Positions 16,588-25,699 of a stretch of 40,173 bases of DNA are shown here, piece after piece; positions within the stretch are counted from its first letter, which is position 1, and each line of letters starts with the position of its first letter. The notes under the pieces are model-generated. The model worked only from the letters and a program-made list of their open reading frames with translations, was not told the DNA's origin and ran no database searches. The DNA comes from Mageeibacillus sp. UBA5436 (GTDB lineage: Bacteria > Bacillota > Clostridia > Saccharofermentanales > DTU023): positions 15,060-55,232 of the forward strand of contig DIRM01000043.1 in NCBI GenBank assembly GCA_002427545.1, given 5' to 3'. Both the position numbers and the translations under genes were made by a program.

Positions 16588-16655
16588 GAATAAAAAGACA
16601 ACAAATTAGAGAATTATTTTCTTAAATAGATTCTATTTTTTATTACGGAGGCAAT

Positions 16656-17954
16656 ATGTTAGACATTAATTTGATTCGTCAAAATCCTGATTTTGTTAGT
16701 GAAAAATTAGCTTTGCGTGGTGTGCAAGTTGATTTTTCAGATTTTTTGGCAAAAGATAAACAACGTCGTGATTTAATTCATACTACAGAGCAATTAAAGG
16801 CTGAAAGAAATAAAACATCAGCAGAAATTCCTAAATTAAAAAAAGAGGGAAAAGATGTCTCTGAAATATTATTAAGAATGCGTGAAATCGGTGATACCAT
16901 TAAAAGTAATGATCAATTATTGGCCGATATTAATCAAGAACAAGATGAATTTTTAATTGGATTACCTAACTTGCCTGCTGACTCGGTAGTAGGTGGTGGT
17001 AAAGAAAATAATGAAGTGATTCGTATTTATGGTGAAAAACCATCCTTTGATTTTGAGCCACAGCATCATGTTGATTTAGTTGAACATTTGGGCATCATTG
17101 ATTATGCGCGAGGTGCAAAACTTGCTGGTGCTGGTAATTGGATTTATCGTGGTGATGGCGCAAGATTAGAGTGGGCATTACTTAATTATTTTATTCAAAC
17201 TCATTTAGCGGATGGCTATCAAATGATTTTACCGCCTCATATGTTAAATTATGAATGTGGTTTTACGGCTGGACAATTTCCTAAATTTATTGGTGATGTA
17301 TATACATTAGGTGAAAAAGAAGAGACTGACGAGCATAACTTCAAACACTTTTTATTACCAACCGCTGAAACAGCTTTAGTTAATTTGCATCGTGATGAAA
17401 TTCTAAATGAAGTTGAATTACCATTTAAATATTTTGCTTATACTCCTTGCTATCGTATGGAAGCTGGTAGCTATCGAGCAGAAGAACGTGGTATGATTCG
17501 TGGTCATCAATTTAATAAAGTTGAAATGTTCCAATATACAACACCTGATAAATCAGCAGAGGCTTTAGAAGAATTAGTAGGTAAGGCAGAATCATTAGTT
17601 CAAGGTTTAGGTTTACATTATCGTGTATCTAAATTAGCAGCAGAAGATTGTTCGGCTTCAATGAGAGAAACTTATGATATCGAAGTTTGGATACCAAGCA
17701 TGAATGATTATAAAGAAGTTTCTTCAGCATCTAATGCAGGCGATTATCAAGCTCGTCGTGGTAATATCCGTTATAAGAATTTAGAGACTGGCAAAAATGA
17801 ATATATCCATACTTTAAATGCATCGGGCTTAGCAACGAGTCGTATTTTTCCAGCTATAATGGAACAGTATCAACAAGCAGATGGCAGTATTATTGTTCCA
17901 GAAGTTTTAAGACCATATATGAATAATCAAGAAATAATTGAAGTAGCAAAATAA
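16656..17954 (+). CDS. serS: seryl-tRNA synthetase
   Basis: A 432-residue class II synthetase that charges tRNA-Ser, full length. The N-terminal coiled-coil arm (about residues 28-105) binds the long tRNA arm. Motif 2 is around CYRMEAGSYRAEERGMIRGHQF and motif 3 lies in the NASGLATSRIFPAIMEQYQ segment. ACGGAGG precedes the ATG. It is transcribed alone, between terminators at 16477-16511 and 17982-18029, in the place where rpoB is often found. Confidence 0.97.
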   Translation: MLDINLIRQNPDFVSEKLALRGVQVDFSDFLAKDKQRRDLIHTTEQLKAERNKTSAEIPKLKKEGKDVSEILLRMREIGDTIKSNDQLLADINQEQDEFLIGLPNLPADSVVGGGKENNEVIRIYGEKPSFDFEPQHHVDLVEHLGIIDYARGAKLAGAGNWIYRGDGARLEWALLNYFIQTHLADGYQMILPPHMLNYECGFTAGQFPKFIGDVYTLGEKEETDEHNFKHFLLPTAETALVNLHRDEILNEVELPFKYFAYTPCYRMEAGSYRAEERGMIRGHQFNKVEMFQYTTPDKSAEALEELVGKAESLVQGLGLHYRVSKLAAEDCSASMRETYDIEVWIPSMNDYKEVSSASNAGDYQARRGNIRYKNLETGKNEYIHTLNASGLATSRIFPAIMEQYQQADGSIIVPEVLRPYMNNQEIIEVAK

Positions 17955-17981
17955 TAGATAATTTTTAAAAGATTAATTTTA

Positions 17982-18029
17982 AGCCCTAAGATGACATTAA
18001 ATAGTGGATATCTTGGGGCTTTGTTTTTT
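17982..18029 (+). terminator. terminator of serS
   Basis: AGCCCTAAGAT (17982-17992) pairs with ATCTTGGGGCT (18010-18020) with one G-U pair, then TTGTTTTTT. The HK gene converges on it from the other side. Confidence 0.85.
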
Positions 18030-18062
18030 GAAAAATATATTTAAATCAACAATTAACAAGGA

Positions 18063-19826
18063 TTAATACAATTCGTCTGAATCGATTGATTTAGGTAAAT
18101 ATTTGGGTATTTTAAGGTCAACCGTGAATAAATCATCGTTCACTTTTATTTGCATAGAGCCATTTTGGGCTTCCATTAAACTCTTGGCAATTGCTAAGCC
18201 AATGCCGCTACCTTCATGATTCCTCGAACTATCTCCTTGAACAAAACGTTCCATTAATTGTTCGGCCGAAACATTGATTTTTTCAGCTGAAACATTAGAA
18301 ATACGAATGTTGATCACATCAGGATCATAGGTAATCACATCAAGATAAATTCTCGTATCTGGTAAAGCATACCTTTGAATATTATTTAATAAATTGTCAA
18401 AGACACGAATGAAATATTTACTATCAGCCACAATGATTTGTGTATCACTTGATATAGTGACAATTAATTTTAATTTTTTAGAACGTAATTTATCTTCATA
18501 TTCAGCTTGAATTTGTGCTAAAAATTGATTTAAATCTAAAGGTATTAAATTTACTTTGATATTATTAGTAGTAATTTTTGAAGCATCAATTAAATCATCT
18601 ATTAAATTTTTCAATCTATCAGATTGTTTTACTAATACTGCCAAATATTTTTTAGCAGCTTCATTATCAATATTTTCTCTTCTGAGTAAATCAATATACA
18701 TAATGATTGAAGTAAGCGGCGTTTTGATATCATGTGAAACATTAGTGATTAGCTCTGTCTTAAATAAATCACTCTTTTCTTTTTCAGAAATGGCTAAATT
18801 CATTTTTTCGTCTATTTGGCTAATTGCTTTAGATACCTCTTCGAAATTATTTGAAATTTTATGTTCTTCCATTTTTGTTTTTGAATTTTTTCCGCTAGCT
18901 AAATTGAAAATCGCTTTTTTAGTCTTTTTAAATTGTAAACTGAAGCGTATATAAATATAGATAATAGATAAATTAAGCAAAATCAAAGCAATAAAGAGAA
19001 TAATACGATATTCTTTTTTTAAAATGAAATAATAAATCAAGAAGAATTCAGATAAAAGGAAAAATAATATAATAGATAATTCCTTGATAATCAATGGTAA
19101 GCGATCAAAGAATTTTTTAATAAAATCAAATATAATTTCTGATGCGTCAATAATTTCACCTAAAATCAAATAGATTAAGCTGCTCGTAATTAAGCTATGC
19201 ATCTTAAATTGAGTAATAATGAGCAAATAATAAGCATAAATTAAGGCAAAATCAATAGTAAAAATTAAAGCAAATAGCAGAAAAAAATCAGGAAAAACAA
19301 TCAAAAATTTTTGACTTAAAAAATGTAATAATTGAATACCAAGAAAAGTATTGATATAAAGGCATCCAATTAAAAAGAATCCAAATAGATCAATTGGAAG
19401 TTTAAGAATAGTTGAAAGGTTAGTTTGTAATTCGTTTTTCGGTCGATCTAAACTGACACTAAAATAAAACAGACCTCCTAAAATAAGAAACAAGTTAATA
19501 ATCGTCCATACAATACTTCCTGCTGCAGAATTGATGAAAGTCAAACTCTCTTTAGCGATAGTTATTCCCTGATCTTGTAAATTTTGAAAACTATTATACT
19601 TTTTTGAAATATTCTGTGGATTTTTGAGATTATTATTCTGATTATCATTATTGCCTTTAGAACGATTTTCAAAAGTTGGAGATTCAGTCGATTGAGTTAT
19701 TAATTCTTTATTTTGATAAGGACTAAATCTAGCATTAATATAATTGAGAACAATAAAAGCACTGTGAAAAAACAGAAGAAGAGAAATAACATAGATAATA
19801 ATTTTTAAAGCTAATTTATCACGCAA
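18063..19826 (-). CDS. multi-pass membrane sensor histidine kinase
   Basis: A 587-residue histidine kinase. The N-terminus has one helix (about 9-27), then an Asn/Gln-rich outside loop (about 30-95), then a block of further hydrophobic segments (roughly 105-300). The kinase part has the H-box NVSHDIKTP (His365), the N-box DNLLNNIQRY and the G-box GSGIGLAIAKS. No HAMP or PAS domain is obvious, so sensing is probably membrane-based. It follows the response-regulator gene with a 44-base gap (minus strand), a normal RR-HK pair. Start: TTG at 19826; no clear ribosome binding site and no in-frame ATG near, so the start is uncertain. Confidence 0.9.
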   Translation of the reverse strand: MRDKLALKIIIYVISLLLFFHSAFIVLNYINARFSPYQNKELITQSTESPTFENRSKGNNDNQNNNLKNPQNISKKYNSFQNLQDQGITIAKESLTFINSAAGSIVWTIINLFLILGGLFYFSVSLDRPKNELQTNLSTILKLPIDLFGFFLIGCLYINTFLGIQLLHFLSQKFLIVFPDFFLLFALIFTIDFALIYAYYLLIITQFKMHSLITSSLIYLILGEIIDASEIIFDFIKKFFDRLPLIIKELSIILFFLLSEFFLIYYFILKKEYRIILFIALILLNLSIIYIYIRFSLQFKKTKKAIFNLASGKNSKTKMEEHKISNNFEEVSKAISQIDEKMNLAISEKEKSDLFKTELITNVSHDIKTPLTSIIMYIDLLRRENIDNEAAKKYLAVLVKQSDRLKNLIDDLIDASKITTNNIKVNLIPLDLNQFLAQIQAEYEDKLRSKKLKLIVTISSDTQIIVADSKYFIRVFDNLLNNIQRYALPDTRIYLDVITYDPDVINIRISNVSAEKINVSAEQLMERFVQGDSSRNHEGSGIGLAIAKSLMEAQNGSMQIKVNDDLFTVDLKIPKYLPKSIDSDELY

Positions 19827-19870
19827 TTTTATAATAGGGCTAAATTTCTGTTCTTCTTATAAAAAATAAT

Positions 19871-20584
19871 TTAATCATGAACTTCTAAACGATAGCCCTG
19901 CCCCCATACGACAGTAATATATTTAGGATCTGCTGGATCATTTTCTATTTTTTCTCGTAAATGACGAATATGTACTGCAACGGTGCCTTCTGCTCCGTAA
20001 GCAGGCGATTGCCAGACTTGTTCATATATTTCATTAGAAGAAAAAACTTTACCCGCATTTTTTAATAATAATTTAAGAATATTAAATTCAATAGGCGTTA
20101 AGATAACAGGCTCATTATCAATGGTGACCATCCTTGCTTCTAAATCCATTTTTAAAGCACCTGAACTCAAAATTTTATCTGTATGCTCGATACCACCAAG
20201 ATCTTGATAGCGACGTAATTGAGAACGAACCCTGGCTACTACTTCCATAGGTTGAAATGGTTTAATAATATAATCATCTGCACCGATATTTAATCCGAGA
20301 ATTTTATCATGATCTTCGCTTTTAGCACTGAGATGAATAATTGGCACATTACTAAATTCACGGATTTTTTTGGTTGTTTCTATACCATCCATGATTGGCA
20401 TCATTAAATCTAGAAGAATGATATGAACAGGTTCCTTATTCATGATATCAATAGCTTGTTGACCATTATAAGCTTCTAAAACACGAAAGCCTTCTGCCTC
20501 AAAATATATTTTTAATGCCGCTACAATATCAACTTCATCATCACAAATAAGGATTGTATTTTTCTTTTCTAAATGATTATTCAT
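19871..20584 (-). CDS. OmpR/PhoB-family response regulator
   Basis: A 237-residue regulator. The receiver has the acidic pair in ICDDEVD and the phospho-acceptor Asp59 in LLDLMMPIMDG; Ser/Thr and Lys switch residues are in HLSAKSED and YIIKPF. The C-terminal winged helix (about 140-235) ends in AVHIRHLREKIENDP...VWGQGYRLE, typical of OmpR proteins. It is cotranscribed with the kinase after it and diverges from the esterase and ABC genes, so these are the natural candidate targets; that is inference. Confidence 0.93.
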   Translation of the reverse strand: MNNHLEKKNTILICDDEVDIVAALKIYFEAEGFRVLEAYNGQQAIDIMNKEPVHIILLDLMMPIMDGIETTKKIREFSNVPIIHLSAKSEDHDKILGLNIGADDYIIKPFQPMEVVARVRSQLRRYQDLGGIEHTDKILSSGALKMDLEARMVTIDNEPVILTPIEFNILKLLLKNAGKVFSSNEIYEQVWQSPAYGAEGTVAVHIRHLREKIENDPADPKYITVVWGQGYRLEVHD

Positions 20585-20651
20585 GTTGATTTCATCACTT
20601 TCTATTTTTAATATCTTAAATTCATTCTATCTTTCAAAAATATTTGCCACA

Positions 20652-20672
20652 AGCTTATCGCTATTATAAGCT
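20652..20672. promoter_or_regulatory. inverted repeat in the regulator-esterase gap
   Basis: AGCTTAT (20652-20658) and ATAAGCT (20666-20672) form perfect 7-base arms around a 7-base centre. A minus-strand TATAAT (complement at 20663-20668) overlaps it, so it may be an operator on the two-component promoter. No -35 at normal spacing is evident. The remainder of 20585-20810 shows no gene. Confidence 0.35.
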
Positions 20673-20810
20673 AAATAATGTCTTGAGAAATTAGAATAAT
20701 TGAAAATAATAAAATTTTATAAAAATTTAAACAATACGACTATAGAATAATTAAATTTCGTTTAGAATAAGAGTTAGATGTTTAATTAATACATTAAAAA
20801 TGGAGGAATC

Positions 20811-21707
20811 ATGTATTCAAAAAAGTATAAAATAGGTGAGATTCCAATTTTAGAACTAGGTAAAGATTGTATTAAAGATCAACCAGCGCCTTTGTTAATT
20901 TTTTATCATGGCTGGACTTCGAGTAAAGAGATAGCAGCTGATTTTGGTCATATTTTATATAAATCAGGTTATCGAGTCATTATTCCAGATTGCGTTAATC
21001 ATGGAGAAAGAACAGAGGAACAGCCTAGAATGTGGGAAGCCGGCAAATTATTTAATAGTATTATGCGCACGGCTGATGAATTCCCGCAAATTGCACATTA
21101 TTTTCTTGATCAGAATTTAACCGATTTTGTCGCTGTTGCTGGCGTCTCCATGGGTGGAATCATAACAAATGCAATTCTTAAAAATCATCCTCATGTGAAA
21201 ATCGCTGCTTCGATGATGGGTACACCTTGTCTTTGTCGCTATGCAGAATGGGTTATGTTAGAAGGTATTGAAAATTTGATGGAAGCATCGACTAATTTTT
21301 ATCCAGAAATCTCGATTCCTGATGAAAGAGTAATACAAAGTATCCTTAATCAAGAAGCGGATGCGATTGATAACCTTTTACCTGATTTAGAAAAATACGA
21401 TCTAAGTTTAACACCAGAAAAATATAATAACCGTTTTGTTTTTTATTGGCATGCTAAACCTGATCCATTGGTGCCATATACTTTTTCAGCTGATTTTTTT
21501 GAACGAATCAAAGATTTACCAATTGCAAAACAAGCTAAATTTTTCGGATCAGAAAAAGGCTCGCATTTAGTTCCCATCAAAGTGACAAAAGGAGTCAGAG
21601 GATTTTTTGAACATTATTATCAAATTTATAATGAAACAGGTCATGCTCCACAAGAAGAACTATTTTGGCAAGAAATTAATATCAATAAAAAAATAAGTAT
21701 TCAATAA
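20811..21707 (+). CDS. alpha/beta hydrolase (esterase or S9-type peptidase)
   Basis: A 298-residue alpha/beta-hydrolase. The oxyanion region is FYHGWTSSK, the nucleophile is Ser113 in GVSMGG, the acid is likely Asp in KPDPLVP, and the catalytic His is in EKGSHLVP. It resembles the B. subtilis YitV group of serine hydrolases; the substrate is unknown. GGAGG precedes the ATG at 20811. The ABC ATPase begins 12 bases after its stop, so the two are in one operon, divergent from the two-component system. Confidence 0.85.
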   Translation: MYSKKYKIGEIPILELGKDCIKDQPAPLLIFYHGWTSSKEIAADFGHILYKSGYRVIIPDCVNHGERTEEQPRMWEAGKLFNSIMRTADEFPQIAHYFLDQNLTDFVAVAGVSMGGIITNAILKNHPHVKIAASMMGTPCLCRYAEWVMLEGIENLMEASTNFYPEISIPDERVIQSILNQEADAIDNLLPDLEKYDLSLTPEKYNNRFVFYWHAKPDPLVPYTFSADFFERIKDLPIAKQAKFFGSEKGSHLVPIKVTKGVRGFFEHYYQIYNETGHAPQEELFWQEININKKISIQ

Positions 21708-21719
21708 AATAGAGGGCTT

Positions 21720-22544
21720 ATGTTAAAAGTTAATCATGTAACAAAAAAATATGGCAAAGTTTTGGCCAATGATGATATTTCATTATCTATTCCAGAAAAA
21801 TCAGTGGCCCTTTTGGTGGGCCCAAATGGTGCAGGTAAGTCTACATTATTAAAATGCATTATTGGTTTATTACGCTATGATGGCGATATTACAATTCATG
21901 ATTATCCTAATAAATCGATAGAAGCAAAAAGAATTCTTGGCTATGTTCCAGAAATTCCACATCTTTATCCTCTTTTAACCATATATGAACATTTAGAATT
22001 TATAGCTAGAGTACACAAACTGGATGAAACTTGGCATGAAAGGGCAGATTATTTACTTAAAACATTTGAACTTGATGATAAAAAAGATAAATTGGGTGGC
22101 GCCTTGTCTAAGGGTATGCAACAAAAATTAAGCATTTGTACGGCTTTATTGCCTCAACCAGAATTGTTAATCTTTGATGAACCATTAATTGGATTAGATC
22201 CATATGCTATACAACAATTAAAAAATATCTTCAGACAATTGGCTGAGACTGGACATTCTTTATTAATAAGTACTCATATTTTAGATACAGTAGATGAATT
22301 ATGGGATCAAGTATTCATTTTAGAAAATGGTCAATTGAGAGCCAAGGCAGAAAATGCAGAATTAAAATCTCTAAATAAAACTTTAGAACATTTTTTCTTT
22401 GATGTGACAGGAAGATCACAAGTTCTTCTTAATAAAGAGCATCAAACGGATGGTGCAATAATTGAAAATAGAGATAATTTGGAAAATAATGACTTGATGG
22501 CTTCAGATGAAAAAACTAAGTCAGATCATTTTGAGGAGTCATGA
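21720..22544 (+). CDS. ABC transporter ATP-binding protein (exporter type)
   Basis: A 274-residue ATPase. Walker A is GPNGAGKS (residues 34-41), the signature is LSKGMQQKLS, Walker B is LLIFDEPLIGLDP and the switch is STHILDT. The LSKGMQ signature and single domain are typical of export systems with separate permeases. The last 50 or so residues are a charged, Asn/Asp-rich tail with no domain recognised. It ends 1 base before the permease start and shares a GAGGAG site within its last codons, so they are coupled. Confidence 0.93.
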   Translation: MLKVNHVTKKYGKVLANDDISLSIPEKSVALLVGPNGAGKSTLLKCIIGLLRYDGDITIHDYPNKSIEAKRILGYVPEIPHLYPLLTIYEHLEFIARVHKLDETWHERADYLLKTFELDDKKDKLGGALSKGMQQKLSICTALLPQPELLIFDEPLIGLDPYAIQQLKNIFRQLAETGHSLLISTHILDTVDELWDQVFILENGQLRAKAENAELKSLNKTLEHFFFDVTGRSQVLLNKEHQTDGAIIENRDNLENNDLMASDEKTKSDHFEES

Positions 22545-22545
22545 A

Positions 22546-24150
22546 ATGCGAGCTTTGTTTTATCTGAAATATCGTTCTTTTGTCAATAGTTTTAAACAAT
22601 TGAAAGAAAAACCTAGCAAATTAATTAGCATGATTTTTTATTTAAGTTTTTTAATTCTTGTCTTTATGCCGCATAGAGGAGAGGTTCTTGATCAGGACCT
22701 TCAAATAATTGATATAAAAAACTTTTCTGAATTAATTTTCTCAGCCGGATTTTTGATTTTTACAAGTATTATTACCACGATAACATTAATTAATGGCACA
22801 AAAAAAGGAATTAATATTTTTACTAAAGCAGATGCCCATATTTTATTTTCAGCGCCAATCAAATCAGCAAGTATTTTATTATATGGTATGTTGGGGCAAT
22901 TAAAGGCAGCTTTTTTAAGTTCTATTTTTATTTTGTACCAAATTCATAATTTCAGACAATTGGGATTAAGAAATAATCAAATTATTATCGTATTTTCCAT
23001 TTGGTTTTTAAGTGTTTTTGCTTTACAAATCTATTCAACCTTTGTTTATGCCATTAGTTTTGATTCGCAAAAGAAAAAGAATTTAATTACGACTCTAGCT
23101 TATGGAATTTTAATATTAATCGTTTTGGTATATCTATTTAATTATTTAAAAACAAAGAGTTTTTATGATGCTTTTATTAATTTTTTAAATTCTAAATTTT
23201 TATATATGATTCCAATTGTTGGTTGGAGTAAAGGTCTTTTGGATTTATTGATGCTTGGCTTTAATCCAATTGCTTTATTAACTGCAATTTTATTTTTTAT
23301 TATGCCGGTCATTGTTCTTTTATATTTATATAGAATAGATATCGATTTTTATGAAGACGCCTTGACAATGGTTCAAAGTAATCCGACAGACAAAAAAGAT
23401 ATGCAAGAAATTGCAGCAGAAACAGCTAGACAAAAAATGGGAAAGATGAAAGTCCGTGATCTAGGTATTAAAAGGGGTTTTGGTGAATCAGCAATTTTCT
23501 TTAAGCAATGGCGTGAATATCGACGAACAAAACCCTATTTTATTAATGCAAATATGATTTTTCAATTTGTGTTTTTGGGTATTATTGCCATCTCTCTACA
23601 TGGAGAAAATATAGAAAAAAGTTTAATCCCCTATGTTCTCTGGGGTATCAATGTTTTAATACTTTACTTTACTTCATTTGCTTCTCAGGGGATACAAACT
23701 TTTAATGATCCTCAATTTTTTATTTTACCGGGTAAATCAATTCATAAGGTTTTCTATGCGAATATTTTAAATATTTTAATCCGTTTAATTGACATTATTC
23801 CAATTTATTTATTAGTTAGTATTGTTTATAAACTAAACCCAATTTTGCCTTTGATTGCTTTTATCGTAATTGCTAGCCTTTTATTTGCCATCTATACGGC
23901 ACAAATTATTACATTTAGAATTTTTGGTGATACAAAATCAACCATAAGCTCAATGCTCTTAATGGCTATTTCATTTATTGTTTTAATACCGACAGGTATT
24001 TCAATGGCTTTTTCAATCTATAATTTATATTTGTCAGAAATTTTTAAAAGTCTAATATTTGCTATTTCTGCTATCATGATTAATATATTGATTGGATTTC
24101 TAGGATTGTGGATTGGTAAAGGTTACTTAGATAAAGGACCTGCATATTAA
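22546..24150 (+). CDS. ABC transporter permease (putative ABC exporter family)
   Basis: A 534-residue polytopic membrane protein that pairs with the preceding ATPase. It has many hydrophobic segments in two groups, separated by a cytoplasmic charged stretch (about 285-335, including ETARQKMGKMKVRD). Its size and layout match the Firmicutes putative ABC exporter family; the exported substrate is not known. The ATG at 22546 is chosen over an in-frame ATG at 22507 because GAGGAG at 22532-22538 lies just before it and the earlier codon is inside the ATPase gene. Confidence 0.85.
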   Translation: MRALFYLKYRSFVNSFKQLKEKPSKLISMIFYLSFLILVFMPHRGEVLDQDLQIIDIKNFSELIFSAGFLIFTSIITTITLINGTKKGINIFTKADAHILFSAPIKSASILLYGMLGQLKAAFLSSIFILYQIHNFRQLGLRNNQIIIVFSIWFLSVFALQIYSTFVYAISFDSQKKKNLITTLAYGILILIVLVYLFNYLKTKSFYDAFINFLNSKFLYMIPIVGWSKGLLDLLMLGFNPIALLTAILFFIMPVIVLLYLYRIDIDFYEDALTMVQSNPTDKKDMQEIAAETARQKMGKMKVRDLGIKRGFGESAIFFKQWREYRRTKPYFINANMIFQFVFLGIIAISLHGENIEKSLIPYVLWGINVLILYFTSFASQGIQTFNDPQFFILPGKSIHKVFYANILNILIRLIDIIPIYLLVSIVYKLNPILPLIAFIVIASLLFAIYTAQIITFRIFGDTKSTISSMLLMAISFIVLIPTGISMAFSIYNLYLSEIFKSLIFAISAIMINILIGFLGLWIGKGYLDKGPAY

Positions 24151-24168
24151 TATTTTGTTTTCAGCAAA

Positions 24169-24203
24169 AATATGCTTATTAAATGCTCTGAAAAAAGCAT
24201 ATT
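24169..24203. other. AT-rich inverted repeat before trkA
   Basis: AATATGCT (24169-24176) pairs with AGCATATT (24196-24203). No T run follows, so it is a weak terminator candidate for the ABC operon or a regulatory site; the rest of 24151-24327 shows no gene and no known riboswitch. Confidence 0.3.
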
Positions 24204-24327
24204 AATGGTGAAATTTCTAGAATTATTATTAAATATGTTTATTTATTATAAATAGATTTATTTGACTTGAAATAAATATTTTAAAGTACATAATAGCTCG
24301 TATCAATAATGAATAATGAGGTTAATT

Positions 24328-25698
24328 ATGCGAATAGTTGTTGCTGGTGCAGGAAAATTAGGCGAAACATTATGTATTGATTTGGCAAATGAAGGCCATG
24401 ATATCCTCTTGATTGAAAAAGATGGTGAAATCATTCAATATTTAATGGAACGTAGTGATATTTCTGGTATTACAGGTAGCTGTGTTGATTATGATGTTCA
24501 AATGGAAGCAGATGTGCCAAATAGTGATTTGTTTATTGCTGTTACAGGTAATGATGAGATTAATTTATTGTCAGCTATTTTAGCAGATAGGCTGGGAGCT
24601 AAATATACAGTTGCAGGTGTCAATAGTATAGAATATGGGGCTCATATGAGTTTTTGGCGACAAGCTTTTGGAATTTCTCGTATTATTAACCCAAAATTCG
24701 AAACGGCCAAAGAAATTGTTAATAATATCAATTCACCATCTTCAATTTCGGTTGAAAGCTTTGCTAGTGGTAGAGTTTATATGCATGAGGTCATGATTGA
24801 ATCCAATAGTCAATTGATTGGAATGCAATTGAGCGATTTTAGAAAACAGTTTTCTTCTTTGATTGTATGCGCTGTTTTGCGTGGAGATGAAGTTTATATT
24901 CCTCATGGCTCTTTCATTTTGGAAGAAGGTGATATTATACAAATCACTGGTCTTACAAAAGATCTCAATGCATTTTATACAACTTTAGGAAAAATCAATA
25001 AAAAAATTGAAAATATCTTAATCATTGGCGGTGGTGAAATAACAGATTATCTTTGCAGTATTTTTATGAAACAAAAAAATAATGCCAAGATTACAGTCAT
25101 TGAAAAAAATCACGATGTTGCTTGGCGTCTAGCTGCAGAATTTCCTGATATTACAATTTTAGAGGGTGACGGTACAAGATATAATGTTTTAAATGATATC
25201 AATTTTGATACATATGATGCCATTGTAGCGTTAACGGGTATTGATGAAGAAAATATCATGGTTGGCTTAAGGGCGGATAAAGCAGGAATACCAAAAATTA
25301 TTTCTAAGGTTAATCGAACGGAAATTTTGCCAATTATTAAAGATAATCGCAAACAAACGATTATTACACCAAAACGTATTGTGTCTGATTATCTGATCCG
25401 TTTAGCTAGAGCCTATGAAAATGCACTTGGCTCTAAAATTGAAGCTTTATATCGAATTTTTGATAATAAAGCAGAAATTTTAGAATTTATGATTAATAAA
25501 GAAAGTAAAATTATTAATACTCCGTTGCGTGATTTAGAGCTAAAGAAAGATATATTGATTGTTTTTATTTTGCGTCAAAACGAAATCATTTTTCCAACAG
25601 GCAATGATATGATTTTACCAGATGATCATATTGTTATTTTCTCTCAAGAAAAGAATTTTAATGATATTGATGATATTTTAATAGATAAATTGGGGTAA
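24328..25698 (+). CDS. trkA: Trk potassium uptake regulatory protein TrkA
   Basis: A 456-residue cytoplasmic gating subunit with two RCK repeats. The first Rossmann site is VVAGAGKLGETLC (about residues 4-16) and the second is ILIIGGGEITDYLC (about 231-244), each followed by an RCK_C half, as in the full-length TrkA form. Such repeats bind NAD(H) or ATP. The ATG at 24328 has GAGG just before it and gives the standard MRIVVAGAGK start; an ATG at 24316 would precede the site. trkH follows one base after its stop, so they form a K+ uptake unit. Confidence 0.95.
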   Translation: MRIVVAGAGKLGETLCIDLANEGHDILLIEKDGEIIQYLMERSDISGITGSCVDYDVQMEADVPNSDLFIAVTGNDEINLLSAILADRLGAKYTVAGVNSIEYGAHMSFWRQAFGISRIINPKFETAKEIVNNINSPSSISVESFASGRVYMHEVMIESNSQLIGMQLSDFRKQFSSLIVCAVLRGDEVYIPHGSFILEEGDIIQITGLTKDLNAFYTTLGKINKKIENILIIGGGEITDYLCSIFMKQKNNAKITVIEKNHDVAWRLAAEFPDITILEGDGTRYNVLNDINFDTYDAIVALTGIDEENIMVGLRADKAGIPKIISKVNRTEILPIIKDNRKQTIITPKRIVSDYLIRLARAYENALGSKIEALYRIFDNKAEILEFMINKESKIINTPLRDLELKKDILIVFILRQNEIIFPTGNDMILPDDHIVIFSQEKNFNDIDDILIDKLG

Positions 25699-25699
25699 T

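Noticed and set aside
16512..16655. possible T-box leader before serS
   Set aside because: The gap is only 144 bases and has no specifier loop, T-box sequence or antiterminator; an ordinary -10 box is seen instead.
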